Shown here one piece after another: positions 9,127-18,688 of a stretch of 64,000 nucleotides of DNA. The notes under the pieces were generated by a model. That model searched no databases, was not told the origin of the DNA, and saw nothing but the letters and a program-made list of their open reading frames with translations. The stretch's first letter is position 1; every line of letters starts with the position of its first letter. The position numbers were made by a program, and so were the translations under genes. This stretch comes from Glaciimonas immobilis (GTDB lineage Bacteria; Pseudomonadota; Gammaproteobacteria; Burkholderiales; Burkholderiaceae_D), in the NCBI RefSeq assembly GCF_011947285.1, contig NZ_JAAOZT010000010.1, positions 26,201 through 90,200 on the forward strand. Direction: 5' to 3'.

Positions 9127-10218
9127 ATGTTCGATGGCATATTCATCAGAACACCTCAATTAATTCCAAACATGATCCAACTCCCTGTTTCCAGTACCAA
9201 AACCGCTACCGGCGAGATTCTATATACGCTGCGCAATGCCAGCGATATGCGCGTTGTTATCAGTAATCGCGGCGGCACGCTGATCTCGTGGCATGCGCCG
9301 GACCGTTACGGTCGCATCGCGGATGTCTTGCTCGGCTATCCGGACACCAAAGGTTATGTCACCAACCTACCATTTTTCGGTGGCCTGATCGGGCGGTGGG
9401 CTAACCGGATAGCTGATGGGCACTTCATGCTTGATGGTGCCGATTTTTTGGTGGACCGGAATAATGGCACCAATCATTTACACGGGGGTGACGCTGGGTT
9501 TCATCTGGCGCTATGGGACGTGCATGTTGACAATAATGGCTTGCGGTTGCGGCACACTTCTAAAGACGGTGAAGCCGGTTTTCCCGGTAATCTTCAGGTT
9601 GAGGTGCGCTATCGGCTTGACGAGGAGGGTGAACTCACCATCGATTATCAGGCGATCACGGATGCACCGACACCAGTCAACCTGACGTCGCATGCCTACT
9701 TCAATCTCAATGGCGGGTGTAGCGATATCAGCGATCATATGCTCTCAATTGATGCAGATTATTTTCTCAAGGTGGACCAAAGATTGATCCCGACGGAACG
9801 CGCGGAGGTCGCGGGCAGCACCTTTGATTTTCGCCAGCCTTCGCTTATCGGTCCCCGCCTGGCGTCGTCCGATGCGCAACTTGGATTGGCAGGTGGGTTT
9901 GATCATTGCTACTGCCTGCATTGGAATGAAGGAATGATGCACGGCGCATTGCGCGAGGTCGCACAGGTGTACGATCCTGGCTCGGGACGTGCGTTAACCG
10001 TCGCCACCACCGAAACCGGTCTGCAATTTTATAGCGGTAATTTTCTGGATGGCGTCGTAGGGCGTGGCGCACAACCGTATGCGGTGCATGATGGTTTTTG
10101 CCTTGAGGCGCAGGCCTTTCCGGATCAGATCAACGGCCCCGATGCCGAAGCGGTGATATTGCGCCCCGGTCAAATCTACCGGCAAACAACGGTGTATAGA
10201 TTAAGCGTACGGGATTGA
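9127..10218 (+). CDS. galM: Aldose 1-epimerase (mutarotase)
   Basis: 363 residues from ATG 9127 behind CGGAGA; ATG 9172 is an alternative. Family residues are present: FFGGLIGRWANRIADG (approx. 83-98), the substrate-contacting NHLHGG (116-121), the catalytic-acid region TSHAYFNLNG, and the catalytic Glu in CLEAQAFPD near the C-terminus. It interconverts alpha and beta anomers of aldoses. Next to a nucleoside importer it may act on ribose or deoxyribose released from nucleosides (inference). Length matches the GalM family. Confidence 0.9.
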   Translation: MFDGIFIRTPQLIPNMIQLPVSSTKTATGEILYTLRNASDMRVVISNRGGTLISWHAPDRYGRIADVLLGYPDTKGYVTNLPFFGGLIGRWANRIADGHFMLDGADFLVDRNNGTNHLHGGDAGFHLALWDVHVDNNGLRLRHTSKDGEAGFPGNLQVEVRYRLDEEGELTIDYQAITDAPTPVNLTSHAYFNLNGGCSDISDHMLSIDADYFLKVDQRLIPTERAEVAGSTFDFRQPSLIGPRLASSDAQLGLAGGFDHCYCLHWNEGMMHGALREVAQVYDPGSGRALTVATTETGLQFYSGNFLDGVVGRGAQPYAVHDGFCLEAQAFPDQINGPDAEAVILRPGQIYRQTTVYRLSVRD

Positions 10219-10321
10219 AAATGTGGGACAATCCTGCGAGCAACTTGCTAATAACGCACGGTCAACGCAGGGTCGCTGGTGGGACTGCGCTGCTTACCCT
10301 TAACCCGCATGGAGTCCACAT

Positions 10322-10786
10322 ATGATTATTTCGACTGAGCTTGAATACGTAGGATTTTGGGCAAGAGTCTGGGCTAGTTTAATTGATACCGTTCTGTTGA
10401 TGATCGTTGTCTTTGCGATATCATTCGCCATTTACGGACGCATGGAAATGGCCGAGGGTGTCACATTTACTGGCTTTAAGAATATTCTGATTGCCTATGT
10501 ATTACCTGCTGCCATTGTTATCGTATTTTGGACCGCAAAGCATGCGACGCCGGGCAAGATGGTCATCGGCGCGACCATTGTCGATGCCGCGACAGGTGCG
10601 CCTCCCAGCATGAAGCAGCACATCATTCGCTACGTGGGTTACTACGTTTCTGCTTTTGTCTTTTGTATTGGTTTTATCTGGGTCGGTATAGATAAAAGAA
10701 AACAAGGATGGCACGACAAGATTGCCGGGACGGTTGTAGTCAGGAAGAGAAACAGAGGGACCGAACCGGTCCAATTTGGCGTCTAA
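10322..10786 (+). CDS. RDD-family integral membrane protein
   Basis: 154 residues starting ATG 10322 behind GGAG. The N-terminal segment YVGFWARVWASLIDTVLLMI carries the Arg and Asp of the RDD signature. Three hydrophobic segments follow (approx. 18-38, 50-68, 105-125), and the C-terminal motif DKRKQGWHDKIAGTVVVRK is the second conserved block of the family. The function of RDD proteins is mostly unknown; some are linked to ion or solute transport. The gene stands alone between galM and a stem-loop. Confidence 0.88.
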   Translation: MIISTELEYVGFWARVWASLIDTVLLMIVVFAISFAIYGRMEMAEGVTFTGFKNILIAYVLPAAIVIVFWTAKHATPGKMVIGATIVDAATGAPPSMKQHIIRYVGYYVSAFVFCIGFIWVGIDKRKQGWHDKIAGTVVVRKRNRGTEPVQFGV

Positions 10787-10808
10787 TCGCCGAAAGATGT
10801 ATTAAACC

Positions 10809-10834
10809 GGCGGGTGCCTGCGTGGCAACCCGCC
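10809..10834 (+). terminator. Stem-loop downstream of the RDD gene
   Basis: GGCGGGTGCC (10809-10818) pairs with GGCAACCCGCC (10824-10834) with one bulged base. It lies 22 bp after the RDD stop. No T-run follows, so it may be a weak terminator or an mRNA-stabilising hairpin. Confidence 0.4.
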
Positions 10835-10949
10835 CGAATAAACCGTACAAAAGCTTCCCGACGGAGAGTCTGTTGATCAGACTCGGTATCGCCTCTTAGT
10901 GGCGTAAGTACTTACCATTTCCAATGCTGCGCCATTGCTTCGAGCTTGC

Positions 10950-11303
10950 TTAATCGTCATCATCATGTTCATCCTTCCAACCCTTGTGGTGGCCACGGTG
11001 GTAATCACGACGATCTTCGCGAAAACGGTTTTCTTGCCATTGACGTCCACGCCATTCCGGTTCTTGTTGTTGCTCTATATACACTGGGCGAGGTTGCAGG
11101 TAGACAGGGCGCGGCTGGACGTATATAGGGCGCGGCGCAATATAGACCGGCTCGGGCTGAACATAAACAGGTTCGGGGGCCACGAAAATACCCGGCAAAC
11201 CGATATTCACACCCACATCCACGTGCGCCATCGCAGGGCTTGCTGCCATCAATAAAGCGGCGCTTGCAAGAAGGCCAGCTGCAATGCTGATAATTTTTTT
11301 CAT
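10950..11303 (-). CDS. Exported PXPV-repeat protein
   Basis: 117 residues. Residues 1-26 form a clear signal peptide (MKKIISIAAGLLASAALL...). The middle consists of short imperfect repeats of the type PEPVYVQ, PRPIYVQ and PRPVYLQ, the PXPV repeat known mainly from Burkholderiales. The C-terminus is highly charged, rich in Arg, His and Asp, and ends in five consecutive Asp. It is probably periplasmic or surface-associated. The His/Asp-rich tail could bind metal (inference). Function is not established. Confidence 0.75.
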   Translation of the reverse strand: MKKIISIAAGLLASAALLMAASPAMAHVDVGVNIGLPGIFVAPEPVYVQPEPVYIAPRPIYVQPRPVYLQPRPVYIEQQQEPEWRGRQWQENRFREDRRDYHRGHHKGWKDEHDDDD

Positions 11304-11597
11304 GTTTTTTCCTTCGGTTTGATGCTTTTTAGCACCTTTCAGGGCAATTTTTGCACTGAATAAATATTTATTACGGTCGGACTAGCCGTCAATAAAACGA
11401 CTGACTTCACTTATTCGGGCAACGCCATATAAGCAGAAAGATAATCGGAAATACGCGGGAATATAACAAGACGGGTCGCGCCAATAACGCTGTTGGGTGC
11501 CGCAATTGTCGATTAGTCGACGCATCGACCAATTTTATCATTGCTTAGCGGACAATATGTAGGCCGCGCCCGTCTATTTTGCTGACAACTTACTTGA

Positions 11598-11909
11598 TTA
11601 CTTCCCTAACGAAACACCTGCTTTTGCATCGACGTCTGCATCACCGGCATTTGCTTTGGCTTTCGAGTTGACCGATGCGTGATGCGACTTCATTTTGTTG
11701 ACGGCTGTTGAGGCATCGCTTTTGGTGTCCTCTACGCCAGCCTTTGCTTTTGTGTCTGCAGCGACGACGGCATTCGGTACCTTGATATCCGGACTAGCAG
11801 ATATCGAAGTCGATGTCGTGGCACCGATTGTTGACGCTGGCAACGCAGCTTGTGCAAAGGCAGTAGTAACAAACAAACCAGCGATTAAAGCAGCATGTAA
11901 TTTTTTCAT
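11598..11909 (-). CDS. Small exported Ala/Lys/Ser-rich protein of unknown function
   Basis: 103 residues, ATG at 11909. The N-terminus MKKLHAALIAGLFVTTAFAQ is a typical signal peptide. The mature part is low in complexity, rich in Ala, Lys, Ser, Thr and Asp, lacks Cys, and ends VSLGK. I do not recognise a domain; the composition resembles small periplasmic, stress-related alanine-rich proteins. The flanking gaps (11304-11597 and 11910-12226) hold promoters at most; I see no gene in them. Confidence 0.6.
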   Translation of the reverse strand: MKKLHAALIAGLFVTTAFAQAALPASTIGATTSTSISASPDIKVPNAVVAADTKAKAGVEDTKSDASTAVNKMKSHHASVNSKAKANAGDADVDAKAGVSLGK

Positions 11910-12226
11910 TTGTATCCCGTCGAGTGTTTAAATGCCTCAAGTGATTCTTGAGGAGTTAGGATATTAACGACGGCAGCAATGATAGCGTTGACGTTCATTA
12001 CAACCCGTTACAATGTATCGGTCAGGCGCGGAATGATTTTATATCGCCGGTTTATTCGATTCACAATAAACACTGCTATTTGGCCCCCATTACACAAAGC
12101 GAACATTTATCATCTACGTAGTTGTTCCCAGAACATTCAAGAATATGTCAGGCCCAGACCGGAGTAGCCGAGTTCGGCCTAACGCCTAAAGACGCATTTG
12201 CGTCAACCACGCCAGGAGAGCAATCT

Positions 12227-13324
12227 ATGAACACCACATACAAAATCGCCGTTCTTGCAGGCGATGGCATCGGTAAAGAAGTCATGCCGGAAGGCTTACG
12301 CGTTGTTACGGCTGCCGCAAAGCGGTTTGGCATTACGCTGGAATTCACCGAATTTGGGTGGGCCAGTTGCGATTATTATGCGCAAACCGGCAACATGATG
12401 CCTACCGACTGGAAGGCGCAATTATCGGGCATGGACGCCATTTACTTCGGTGCGGTGGGCTGGCCCGACATCGTCCCCGATCATATTTCACTATGGGGTT
12501 CGTTGTTAAAGTTTCGACGCGAATTTGACCAATATATTAACTTGCGCCCGGCGCAGACATTTGAAGGCGTTCGCAGTCCGCTGGCCGATCGTGGTGCCGG
12601 TCCCATCGACATGATGATCGTGCGTGAGAACACTGAAGGCGAATACTCATCGGTCGGCGGTATCATGTATGAGGGCACGCCTAACGAAATCGTGATGCAG
12701 CAGTCAATATTTTCTCGTCGCGGTAGTGATCGTGTACTGAAATTTGCGTTCGAACTGGCAAAAACCCGTGCGCGCAAACACGTCACGGTCGCCACCAAAA
12801 GCAACGGTATCTCAATCTCCATGCCTTGGTGGGACGCGCGCGCTGCCGAGATGGCCGGTCAGTATCCGGAGATCACCTGGGACAAGCAGCACATCGATAT
12901 TCTTTGCGCCCGTTTTGTATTGCAGCCACAACGATTTGACGTGGTAGTAGCGTCGAATTTGTTCGGCGACATTCTGTCCGACCTCGGCCCGGCATGTACT
13001 GGCACAATCGGCCTGGCACCCTCCGCAAACATGAATCCGGAGCGCGATTTTCCTTCGCTGTTTGAGCCAGTGCACGGCTCGGCACCGGATATCTACGGCA
13101 AGAACATCGCCAATCCGATCGCCATGATCTGGTCTGGTGCGATGATGCTCGATTTCCTCGGTGGTAACGACAGTGACGGACAATGCCGGTTAGCCCACGA
13201 CGCCATCGTGGCTGCGATCAAATCCACGCTGGCGACCGGGCCGCATACCGCCGATATGGGCGGCAATGCATCCACGACTGAGATTGGCGTAGCTATCGCA
13301 GCGCTGGTCACCGACGCCGCGTAA
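12227..13324 (+). CDS. ttuC: Tartrate dehydrogenase / D-malate dehydrogenase (decarboxylating)
   Basis: 365 residues from ATG 12227 behind CAGGAGAG; an earlier in-frame start at 12122 lacks a ribosome site. It belongs to the isopropylmalate/isocitrate dehydrogenase superfamily: IAVLAGDGIGKEVMPEG at the N-terminus, FGAVGWPDIVPDH, then VRENTEGEYSSVGG, and the metal/NAD-binding GDILSDLGPACTGTIGLAPS and EPVHGSAPDIYGKNIANP. The GWPD segment is typical of TtuC-type enzymes, which oxidise tartrate or D-malate with NAD. It stands just upstream of a porin and near the sugar-acid cluster, consistent with use of dicarboxylic acids. Confidence 0.9.
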   Translation: MNTTYKIAVLAGDGIGKEVMPEGLRVVTAAAKRFGITLEFTEFGWASCDYYAQTGNMMPTDWKAQLSGMDAIYFGAVGWPDIVPDHISLWGSLLKFRREFDQYINLRPAQTFEGVRSPLADRGAGPIDMMIVRENTEGEYSSVGGIMYEGTPNEIVMQQSIFSRRGSDRVLKFAFELAKTRARKHVTVATKSNGISISMPWWDARAAEMAGQYPEITWDKQHIDILCARFVLQPQRFDVVVASNLFGDILSDLGPACTGTIGLAPSANMNPERDFPSLFEPVHGSAPDIYGKNIANPIAMIWSGAMMLDFLGGNDSDGQCRLAHDAIVAAIKSTLATGPHTADMGGNASTTEIGVAIAALVTDAA

Positions 13325-13757
13325 TCCAGGCCCCGCCTCGCTTGACCAGAATGTCGGTTTGGGTATGGCGGCGGCGGGCCGCTCCCAGCTAATCCTTAGC
13401 TAGCGATGACATGACGCGTACGCGGCGGCTAAGGCGCTAAGTGCCCGCTCGGTGCGACTGCGCCAGAACCTTGCATCATATTGCGACGTTCTCCTGATGT
13501 TCATCTTAAGTTGCACCGGGCTTCCCCCTAAAAATACTAACGCTTCGCCGCCGTACATCTTTGTCGGTATCGAATCACCGAATGCGCTTGCCCGGCTTGC
13601 CTATGCAAGCGACAGGGACATTTGTAGCATGAAGATGCTACGCCATTATGTCGTTGTCGTGACGCAACAATATCCGCACATGCGTGGTTTTGAGCCGCCT
13701 GCTTCCTTGACTAAAAAAATAGCGAGCAATAAACTCGCCCTGTTTCCTGGAGGCCCC
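13325..13757. other. Intergenic region before the porin gene
   Basis: About 430 bp without a convincing gene. It contains a small hairpin AGCTAA-TCC-TTAGCT (13387-13401) and a second, GTAGCAT-GAAG-ATGCTAC (13624-13641). An open frame continuous with the porin runs back to 13452 but has no signal-like start; it is more likely leader. Confidence 0.4.
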
Positions 13758-15113
13758 ATGTTTATAAATAAAAAGAATGTCATCGGCTTCATGCTGGCGC
13801 AGCTAATTGCTATTCCATTGCTGACAAAGGCACAGGAGGAGCCAGTCGTAGTTGCGCAGGAATCCGAAAAAATCATTCCCGCCGAGACGTGGAACGCAAA
13901 ATTTCAATCGACCTACATCTGGCAACGCAAGCCTTCGTTCGATGCCCCCTATAGTGGCGCGAATAGCCTTTTGCCGCAGCGTGAAAAAGCCTATTCCTTG
14001 ACCGCCACTGCGTATTTTGGGGTGCGGCTTTGGGGCGGTGCGGAGTTGTATTTCAATCCAGAAATGGTCCAGGCCGTGCCGCTATCCGGCTTGCACGGCT
14101 TAGGTGGCATGACCAATAGCGAGCAGCAAAAAACTAGCGGTCCCAACCCAAAATTCTACCGTGCGCGCTTGTTTTTGCGTCAGACATTCGATTTCGGTGG
14201 TGGCGCAGATCCGGTGGAATCCGGCCAGAATCAACTGGCGGGTATGGTCGATAAACGGCGGCTGGTATTCACACTTGGTAACGTGAGCGTGACAGACATT
14301 TTTGATAACAACGCCTATGCGCATGACGCCCGGACGCAGTTTGTGAATTGGTCGTTTTTAACTTACGGTGCCTATGATTATGCTGGCGACGCGCGCGGTT
14401 ATACGTGGGGCGGGGCGGTCGAATATTATTACGATGAGTGGGCGTTCCGCTATGGTCGATTTATGGTGCCGATCATGTCGAACGGTCAGCCTTTGGAAAC
14501 CCGCTTAGCAAATTTCTATGGCGATCAAGTGGAGCTGGAACGTGGCTACACGCTAGCGAATCAATCCGGAAAAATACGTTTTCTGGTATTCCGCAACAAA
14601 GAAAACATGGGAAGTTTTAGCGATGCGAACGCCGCAGCGAACGGTGGTATTCCCTCGGTCGCTGCCGTGCGCAAAGATAGTTTCAAGGTCGGTTACGGTG
14701 TAAGTCTGGAGCACGCTCTGCGCTCTGATATCGGACTATTTGCCCGGGCCAGTCGCAACGATGGCAAGACCGAAACCTATTCTTTTACCGAGATCGAACG
14801 TTCGGTGACCGCTGGCGTAGCAATCAAAGGCGAGCAATGGGGACGCTCCAAAGATACTGTCGGTCTGGCCGTGGCGCAGAACGGACTAAGCAAAGCGCAC
14901 CGCGATTATTTGTCTTCAGGCGGCCTTGGCGCTTTTATTGGCGACGGGCAACTGAATTACAAACCCGAAAAAATTGTCGAGATGTACTACAACATCCATC
15001 TCATCCAAGACACTTATTTGATGTTCGATTATCAACGTATTGCTAACCCGGCGTATAACGCTGATCGCGGTCCAGTCAACGTGGCAACGGTACGGTTGCA
15101 CGCTGAGTTTTAA
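13758..15113 (+). CDS. OprB-family carbohydrate-selective porin
   Basis: About 451 residues from ATG 13758, which has a strong GGAGG ribosome site. A signal peptide ends near LLTKAQEE. The mature protein begins WNAKFQSTYIWQRKPSFDAPYSG and continues with alternating aromatic strands such as RARLFLRQTFDFGG and RLVFTLGNVSVTDIFDNNAYAHD, which are OprB hallmarks. It ends RLHAEF, with the C-terminal Phe needed for barrel assembly. It probably admits sugars or sugar acids for the neighbouring apionate or tartrate pathways (inference from position). Confidence 0.85.
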   Translation: MFINKKNVIGFMLAQLIAIPLLTKAQEEPVVVAQESEKIIPAETWNAKFQSTYIWQRKPSFDAPYSGANSLLPQREKAYSLTATAYFGVRLWGGAELYFNPEMVQAVPLSGLHGLGGMTNSEQQKTSGPNPKFYRARLFLRQTFDFGGGADPVESGQNQLAGMVDKRRLVFTLGNVSVTDIFDNNAYAHDARTQFVNWSFLTYGAYDYAGDARGYTWGGAVEYYYDEWAFRYGRFMVPIMSNGQPLETRLANFYGDQVELERGYTLANQSGKIRFLVFRNKENMGSFSDANAAANGGIPSVAAVRKDSFKVGYGVSLEHALRSDIGLFARASRNDGKTETYSFTEIERSVTAGVAIKGEQWGRSKDTVGLAVAQNGLSKAHRDYLSSGGLGAFIGDGQLNYKPEKIVEMYYNIHLIQDTYLMFDYQRIANPAYNADRGPVNVATVRLHAEF

Positions 15114-15172
15114 ACCGCTATGGATTCATTCGGCGTCCCGGTTACTGGTTTGTCGTGTGAGTTAAGCGAACC

Positions 15173-15880
15173 TTAACTTTGCACGAAGCGTCGATAAAGT
15201 TCGTTTGCACGGTTGAGGTGGCTATGCATTGCCTCGGCAGCGGCATCGCCGTCATGTGCAGCAATTGCGTCGATGATGCGCTGGTGTTCGGATAGTGTTA
15301 GTTCTTCTGCTCCTGGCGCACGCACCATGGTTTGATAATATTCGCGTGCCCAGCCGAACATGGATTCGACGATTGCAGGGAAGATAGGATTCCCGCTGAT
15401 CGCCGCAATCTCGCAGTGAAATTCCATGTCGCGATCAATGAATTCCTCCAGATTGACCATCGAGGCGCGATGCTGAACTATTTTAAGTCGAAGTCGTGCA
15501 ACCTGTTCATCGGTCGCCCGCTCGGCGGCCAATCTGGCGGTGCCGGTCTCCAGAAAGATGCGTGCTTCTTTGAGATGTTGCAGCATGTCCGGTTGTGTAC
15601 GCAATAAATGCATCGCGCCACCAGCAATCTGCCCGATCAATTGTTCGGCCGTCGGCACCACTACTCTGGCCCGCTCACCGTGGGCGATTTCGACGATACC
15701 CGAGCGCTCCATTGCTTGCAGCGCCTCCCGCACGGCTGGTCGTCCCACGCCGTACAGTTCCATCAATTCGCGCTCCGAAGGTAAATGCGCCCCTAGCGGA
15801 ATAGACCCGGAACGAATCCGTTCCATCAGACGATCCAGGACTTCGTGATAGAGCTTGCGGCGAGGAATGATTTCGGTCAT
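15173..15880 (-). CDS. GntR/FadR-family regulator, NanR-like
   Basis: 235 residues. The N-terminal winged helix contains LGAHLPSERELMELYGVGRP and AVREALQAMERSGIVEI. The C-terminal FCD domain has the metal-site pattern (EARIFLETGTARLAAERA, DMEFHCEIAAISGN, LSEHQRIIDAIAAHD). Overall it resembles the NanR branch. It reads toward the minus strand, immediately downstream of the catabolic genes. Upstream of it is a tandem ATACC repeat (15937-15947), and a TGGTAT-N7-ATACCA site lies before the importer gene, so it probably represses this cluster (inference). Confidence 0.9.
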   Translation of the reverse strand: MTEIIPRRKLYHEVLDRLMERIRSGSIPLGAHLPSERELMELYGVGRPAVREALQAMERSGIVEIAHGERARVVVPTAEQLIGQIAGGAMHLLRTQPDMLQHLKEARIFLETGTARLAAERATDEQVARLRLKIVQHRASMVNLEEFIDRDMEFHCEIAAISGNPIFPAIVESMFGWAREYYQTMVRAPGAEELTLSEHQRIIDAIAAHDGDAAAEAMHSHLNRANELYRRFVQS

Positions 15881-15936
15881 GGAGGGCGTGAAGGCGACGT
15901 AAAGAAAAAGAGGACAAGCAAAGTGAGGTGCTGACT

Positions 15937-15947
15937 ATACCATACCA
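15937..15947. promoter_or_regulatory. Candidate NanR-like operator (tandem ATACC)
   Basis: ATACCATACCA, two direct copies at 5-bp spacing (GGTAT on the minus strand), lies 57 bp upstream of the GntR start. E. coli NanR recognises tandem GGTATA units, so the match to this regulator's family is suggestive. Confidence 0.45.
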
Positions 15948-16036
15948 GTCTGGCGCTCCTACGATGACGTAGTCTTATGCTGGTTACGGTTTATGCAAAT
16001 ATGCGCACTACATCAGTCTTAGGATTCACTTTATTC

Positions 16037-17431
16037 TTAGGTATTTATCGGCCTTCCCGCCACCACCTCCCCAAAGAACCCGTCACCGCCGATTTGCCCA
16101 CCCTTCAGCACAATCTGTAATCCGTCCCGGCGTGGATTATCCGACCAGACGCGGCATAACGGCGCGCCCGGTGCCAAACCAGCGATCACACTGAGCGCGC
16201 TGATGTCGAGTGCGCTGGCGACTTCGCCCGAACTGTCGCCACCTGCTACGACGATGCGTTGCAAATCTGCCTGATCGAGCAAACGCCGCATGACCTCGGC
16301 CAGCGCGGTGCCTACCGAGCGCGCAGCGTCAGCGCGACTTAGCTTGGCTGTGGCTGCCATTGCGTCAAAACCCAGTACGCTGGCATCGTTAGGTCCTTCG
16401 GCGCTATAGACGACAGCGCTGATACCGCGTTGTATTGCGGCGCTGGCGCTGTCTACTACGCGATTGATTTCCGCATCGCGCATGCTCGGATTAAGAGCGC
16501 GATCCAGCACCAGCCGTTCGGTATGAAACCCGTTTTCACGGGCCCAGCGAATTTGTCCCGCCGTAACGGGGGAGCAACTGCCGCTCACCACCGCTATCGC
16601 CGCTACGCTTTCTGCCGTGGGCAAACCGGCCTGTTGCGGCAGCAATCCCAGCGCACGCCAATACGCGGCAAGTGCGTACTGCAAACCGGAGGATGAAGCG
16701 CTGAAAACACCTTCGCCGCGTTGCTCCCACAGCAGGCGTCCTGCGGCGAGCAAGGTTGCGTCATCCAGGACGTCAATCAGCACGACAGGTGTGTCGGCAC
16801 CCGCACGCGTACTTAATACTGCATCAGCGGTTTCACTGCCTTGCTGCAATACCACCATATCGATCAATGCGATACGGCGTGCGGTTTGCTGGCCCAAGTG
16901 CAGGCGCAAATCGGCTTCGCCCATCGGCGTGACAGGGTGATGCGCCATTGTGGGATGGCGGTCCAGCCGATGGCCGACGCCATCTACGGCAGCAAACAAA
17001 TTGCCGAAAACCTGATAGCGTTTTAAACGCGGTGCGCCGACAATCATGGGAGACCAAAGACCGGGCATATGCCGTACGCCGAGATCGATCGCACAACCGA
17101 TTGATCCGGTTTCGGCCGAAGAATCGAAGGTTGAGCATACTTTGTATTGCAGAATCGGTGCGCCCAACGCCGCCAGACGCGCAAAAAGGGCCGGTAAATG
17201 CTCCTTCATCCATGCCGGACTGCGACCGCGGGAAGAACCGGCCAATCCGATGCAACGCACGTCTGGAAACCGCGCCAGCATCGCTGCGGTAGGCGGTGTC
17301 AGAAACAGCACGGTCGGTACGCCAGCGGCGGTCATCGCCTCCATCGCATCGGTTGATCCGGTGAAATCATCGCCGTAGTAGGCCAGTAGCAAGCCATCGG
17401 GCCATGCGGTGGAGGGTGCAGAAATCGTCAT
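16037..17431 (-). CDS. oiaK: 3-oxo-isoapionate kinase-like four-carbon acid sugar kinase (DUF1537 family)
   Basis: 464 residues. The N-terminal domain begins LLAYYGDDFTGSTDAMEAM, the DUF1537 substrate-binding signature, and the C-terminal nucleotide-binding part contains VVAGGDSSGEVASALDI and PGAPLCRVWSDNP. The family phosphorylates 4-carbon acid sugars such as erythronate, threonate and 3-oxo-isoapionate. The gene overlaps the RuBisCO-like gene by 4 bp (ATGA), and a dehydrogenase of the ApnO type follows upstream. That combination is known from D-apiose/D-apionate catabolism, where OiaK phosphorylates 3-oxo-isoapionate. The specific substrate is inferred from context. Confidence 0.8.
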   Translation of the reverse strand: MTISAPSTAWPDGLLLAYYGDDFTGSTDAMEAMTAAGVPTVLFLTPPTAAMLARFPDVRCIGLAGSSRGRSPAWMKEHLPALFARLAALGAPILQYKVCSTFDSSAETGSIGCAIDLGVRHMPGLWSPMIVGAPRLKRYQVFGNLFAAVDGVGHRLDRHPTMAHHPVTPMGEADLRLHLGQQTARRIALIDMVVLQQGSETADAVLSTRAGADTPVVLIDVLDDATLLAAGRLLWEQRGEGVFSASSSGLQYALAAYWRALGLLPQQAGLPTAESVAAIAVVSGSCSPVTAGQIRWARENGFHTERLVLDRALNPSMRDAEINRVVDSASAAIQRGISAVVYSAEGPNDASVLGFDAMAATAKLSRADAARSVGTALAEVMRRLLDQADLQRIVVAGGDSSGEVASALDISALSVIAGLAPGAPLCRVWSDNPRRDGLQIVLKGGQIGGDGFFGEVVAGRPINT

Positions 17432-18672
17432 TGCCAGAATCCCAGTGCCTCGCGCAAGGCCGGACTACGTTCCGCCTGTTGTGTCAGTGGGACGCCTGCG
17501 ATTGCAGCAACCCACGCTTCGCGCAGCGCAGCAACGCCTGCCGCGACACCGCTTGGATGACCAAAAATCCCGCCGCCTGCGGTATGGATCAGATCGGCAC
17601 AACCAAGTGCCGCATAGGTATCGGCAGCTTGCAAGCCGGTTTGGCCGGAACTGAATACCGGCATCGCGATCATTGGTGCGCTGGCCATAACGGGCGTTAG
17701 CACCGAGCGCGCTGCGGCGATGACGCTTTCATCCGACTCGCTGAATTTGTTGCGCAGGCCGTTGACATGCAAATGATCGGCACCGGCAAGACGCCAGATT
17801 TTTTGCCACGGCGCGAAGTCCCAGCCCAATTGCGGCGAGCGGCTCAAATAGCCCCATCCAGCCCGATGGGCGTGGATCGGCAATTGCGAATGACGGCGCA
17901 GTTCGCGCAAACCAACCAGTCCGACCGAGTTCAGACACACCATGACGCAGGTGCCGCCCTCGGCTAAGACCAAATCATGCCGCCGCCGCATCTCGTCCAG
18001 ATCGCCGGTTAGATTGAATGCGACCATGGCTTTTTTGCCAGTGCGTTCAGCATTGTCGTTGACCACGCGCATCACGGCGCGTACACGTTCGTCGAAAGGA
18101 CAATAGGTGCCGTCGGCCTGCAACTCATCATCTTTAATAAAATCAATGCCGCCGGTCACCAGCTCATGCACGTGATGCGCAGTCTCAGCGACAGACAGAC
18201 CAACGCTAGGCTTGATAATGGTGCCGATCAACGGGCCGTTTTGAACGTTGGTCAGTTTGCGGGTGCCTTCGATCCCAAACGCCGGGCCCGGATAAGCGGT
18301 ACCGAACGCGGACGGCAGTTCAAGATCAGTCAGCCGCAGGCCCGATACCTGACGTAATTCAAAAAGATTGCCAGCAATCGTGGACATCAAATTGGGTAAC
18401 GATGGCCCGATATTTTCTAACGGCCATGACAGTTCAAGCTTGCAACGACTGTAGGTGTTGGATGTCATGCCTCCGGCCAGACTTGGCGCGGCCACTACGT
18501 CCAGCACCTCAAGCTTTTCTACCCGCGCGCCCGAGCGTGCTTTTAGCGCGGGGGTTTCGGACGGCAGCGCGATAAACGTGCCGCTAGATTGTTCACCGGC
18601 GATCACCTCTGCCGCACGGGCGGGATCGTCTCCTGTTTCTAGCCAGTAACTGGCATATATCCGCTCACCCAC
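17428..18672 (-). CDS. oiaX: RuBisCO-like protein (form IV), probable 3-oxo-isoapionate-4-phosphate decarboxylase
   Basis: 414 residues with the large-subunit fold. GTIIKPSVGLS (K154) is the catalytic-lysine loop. GGIDFIKDDE (K180, D181-E183) supplies the carbamylated Lys and metal ligands. HAHRAGWGYLSRSP (near 267) and the flexible-loop LRNKFSES (K309) follow, then GGGIFGHPSG for phosphate binding. Unlike many form IV proteins it keeps the metal site. RuBisCO-like proteins beside DUF1537 kinases act on 3-oxo-isoapionate 4-phosphate, either as decarboxylase (OiaX) or as transcarboxylase/hydrolase (OiaT). I cannot tell these apart with certainty. It does not fix carbon from ribulose bisphosphate in this context. 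Confidence 0.8.
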   Translation of the reverse strand: MGERIYASYWLETGDDPARAAEVIAGEQSSGTFIALPSETPALKARSGARVEKLEVLDVVAAPSLAGGMTSNTYSRCKLELSWPLENIGPSLPNLMSTIAGNLFELRQVSGLRLTDLELPSAFGTAYPGPAFGIEGTRKLTNVQNGPLIGTIIKPSVGLSVAETAHHVHELVTGGIDFIKDDELQADGTYCPFDERVRAVMRVVNDNAERTGKKAMVAFNLTGDLDEMRRRHDLVLAEGGTCVMVCLNSVGLVGLRELRRHSQLPIHAHRAGWGYLSRSPQLGWDFAPWQKIWRLAGADHLHVNGLRNKFSESDESVIAAARSVLTPVMASAPMIAMPVFSSGQTGLQAADTYAALGCADLIHTAGGGIFGHPSGVAAGVAALREAWVAAIAGVPLTQQAERSPALREALGFWQ

Positions 18673-18688
18673 TTTTGTTCCTTTAATC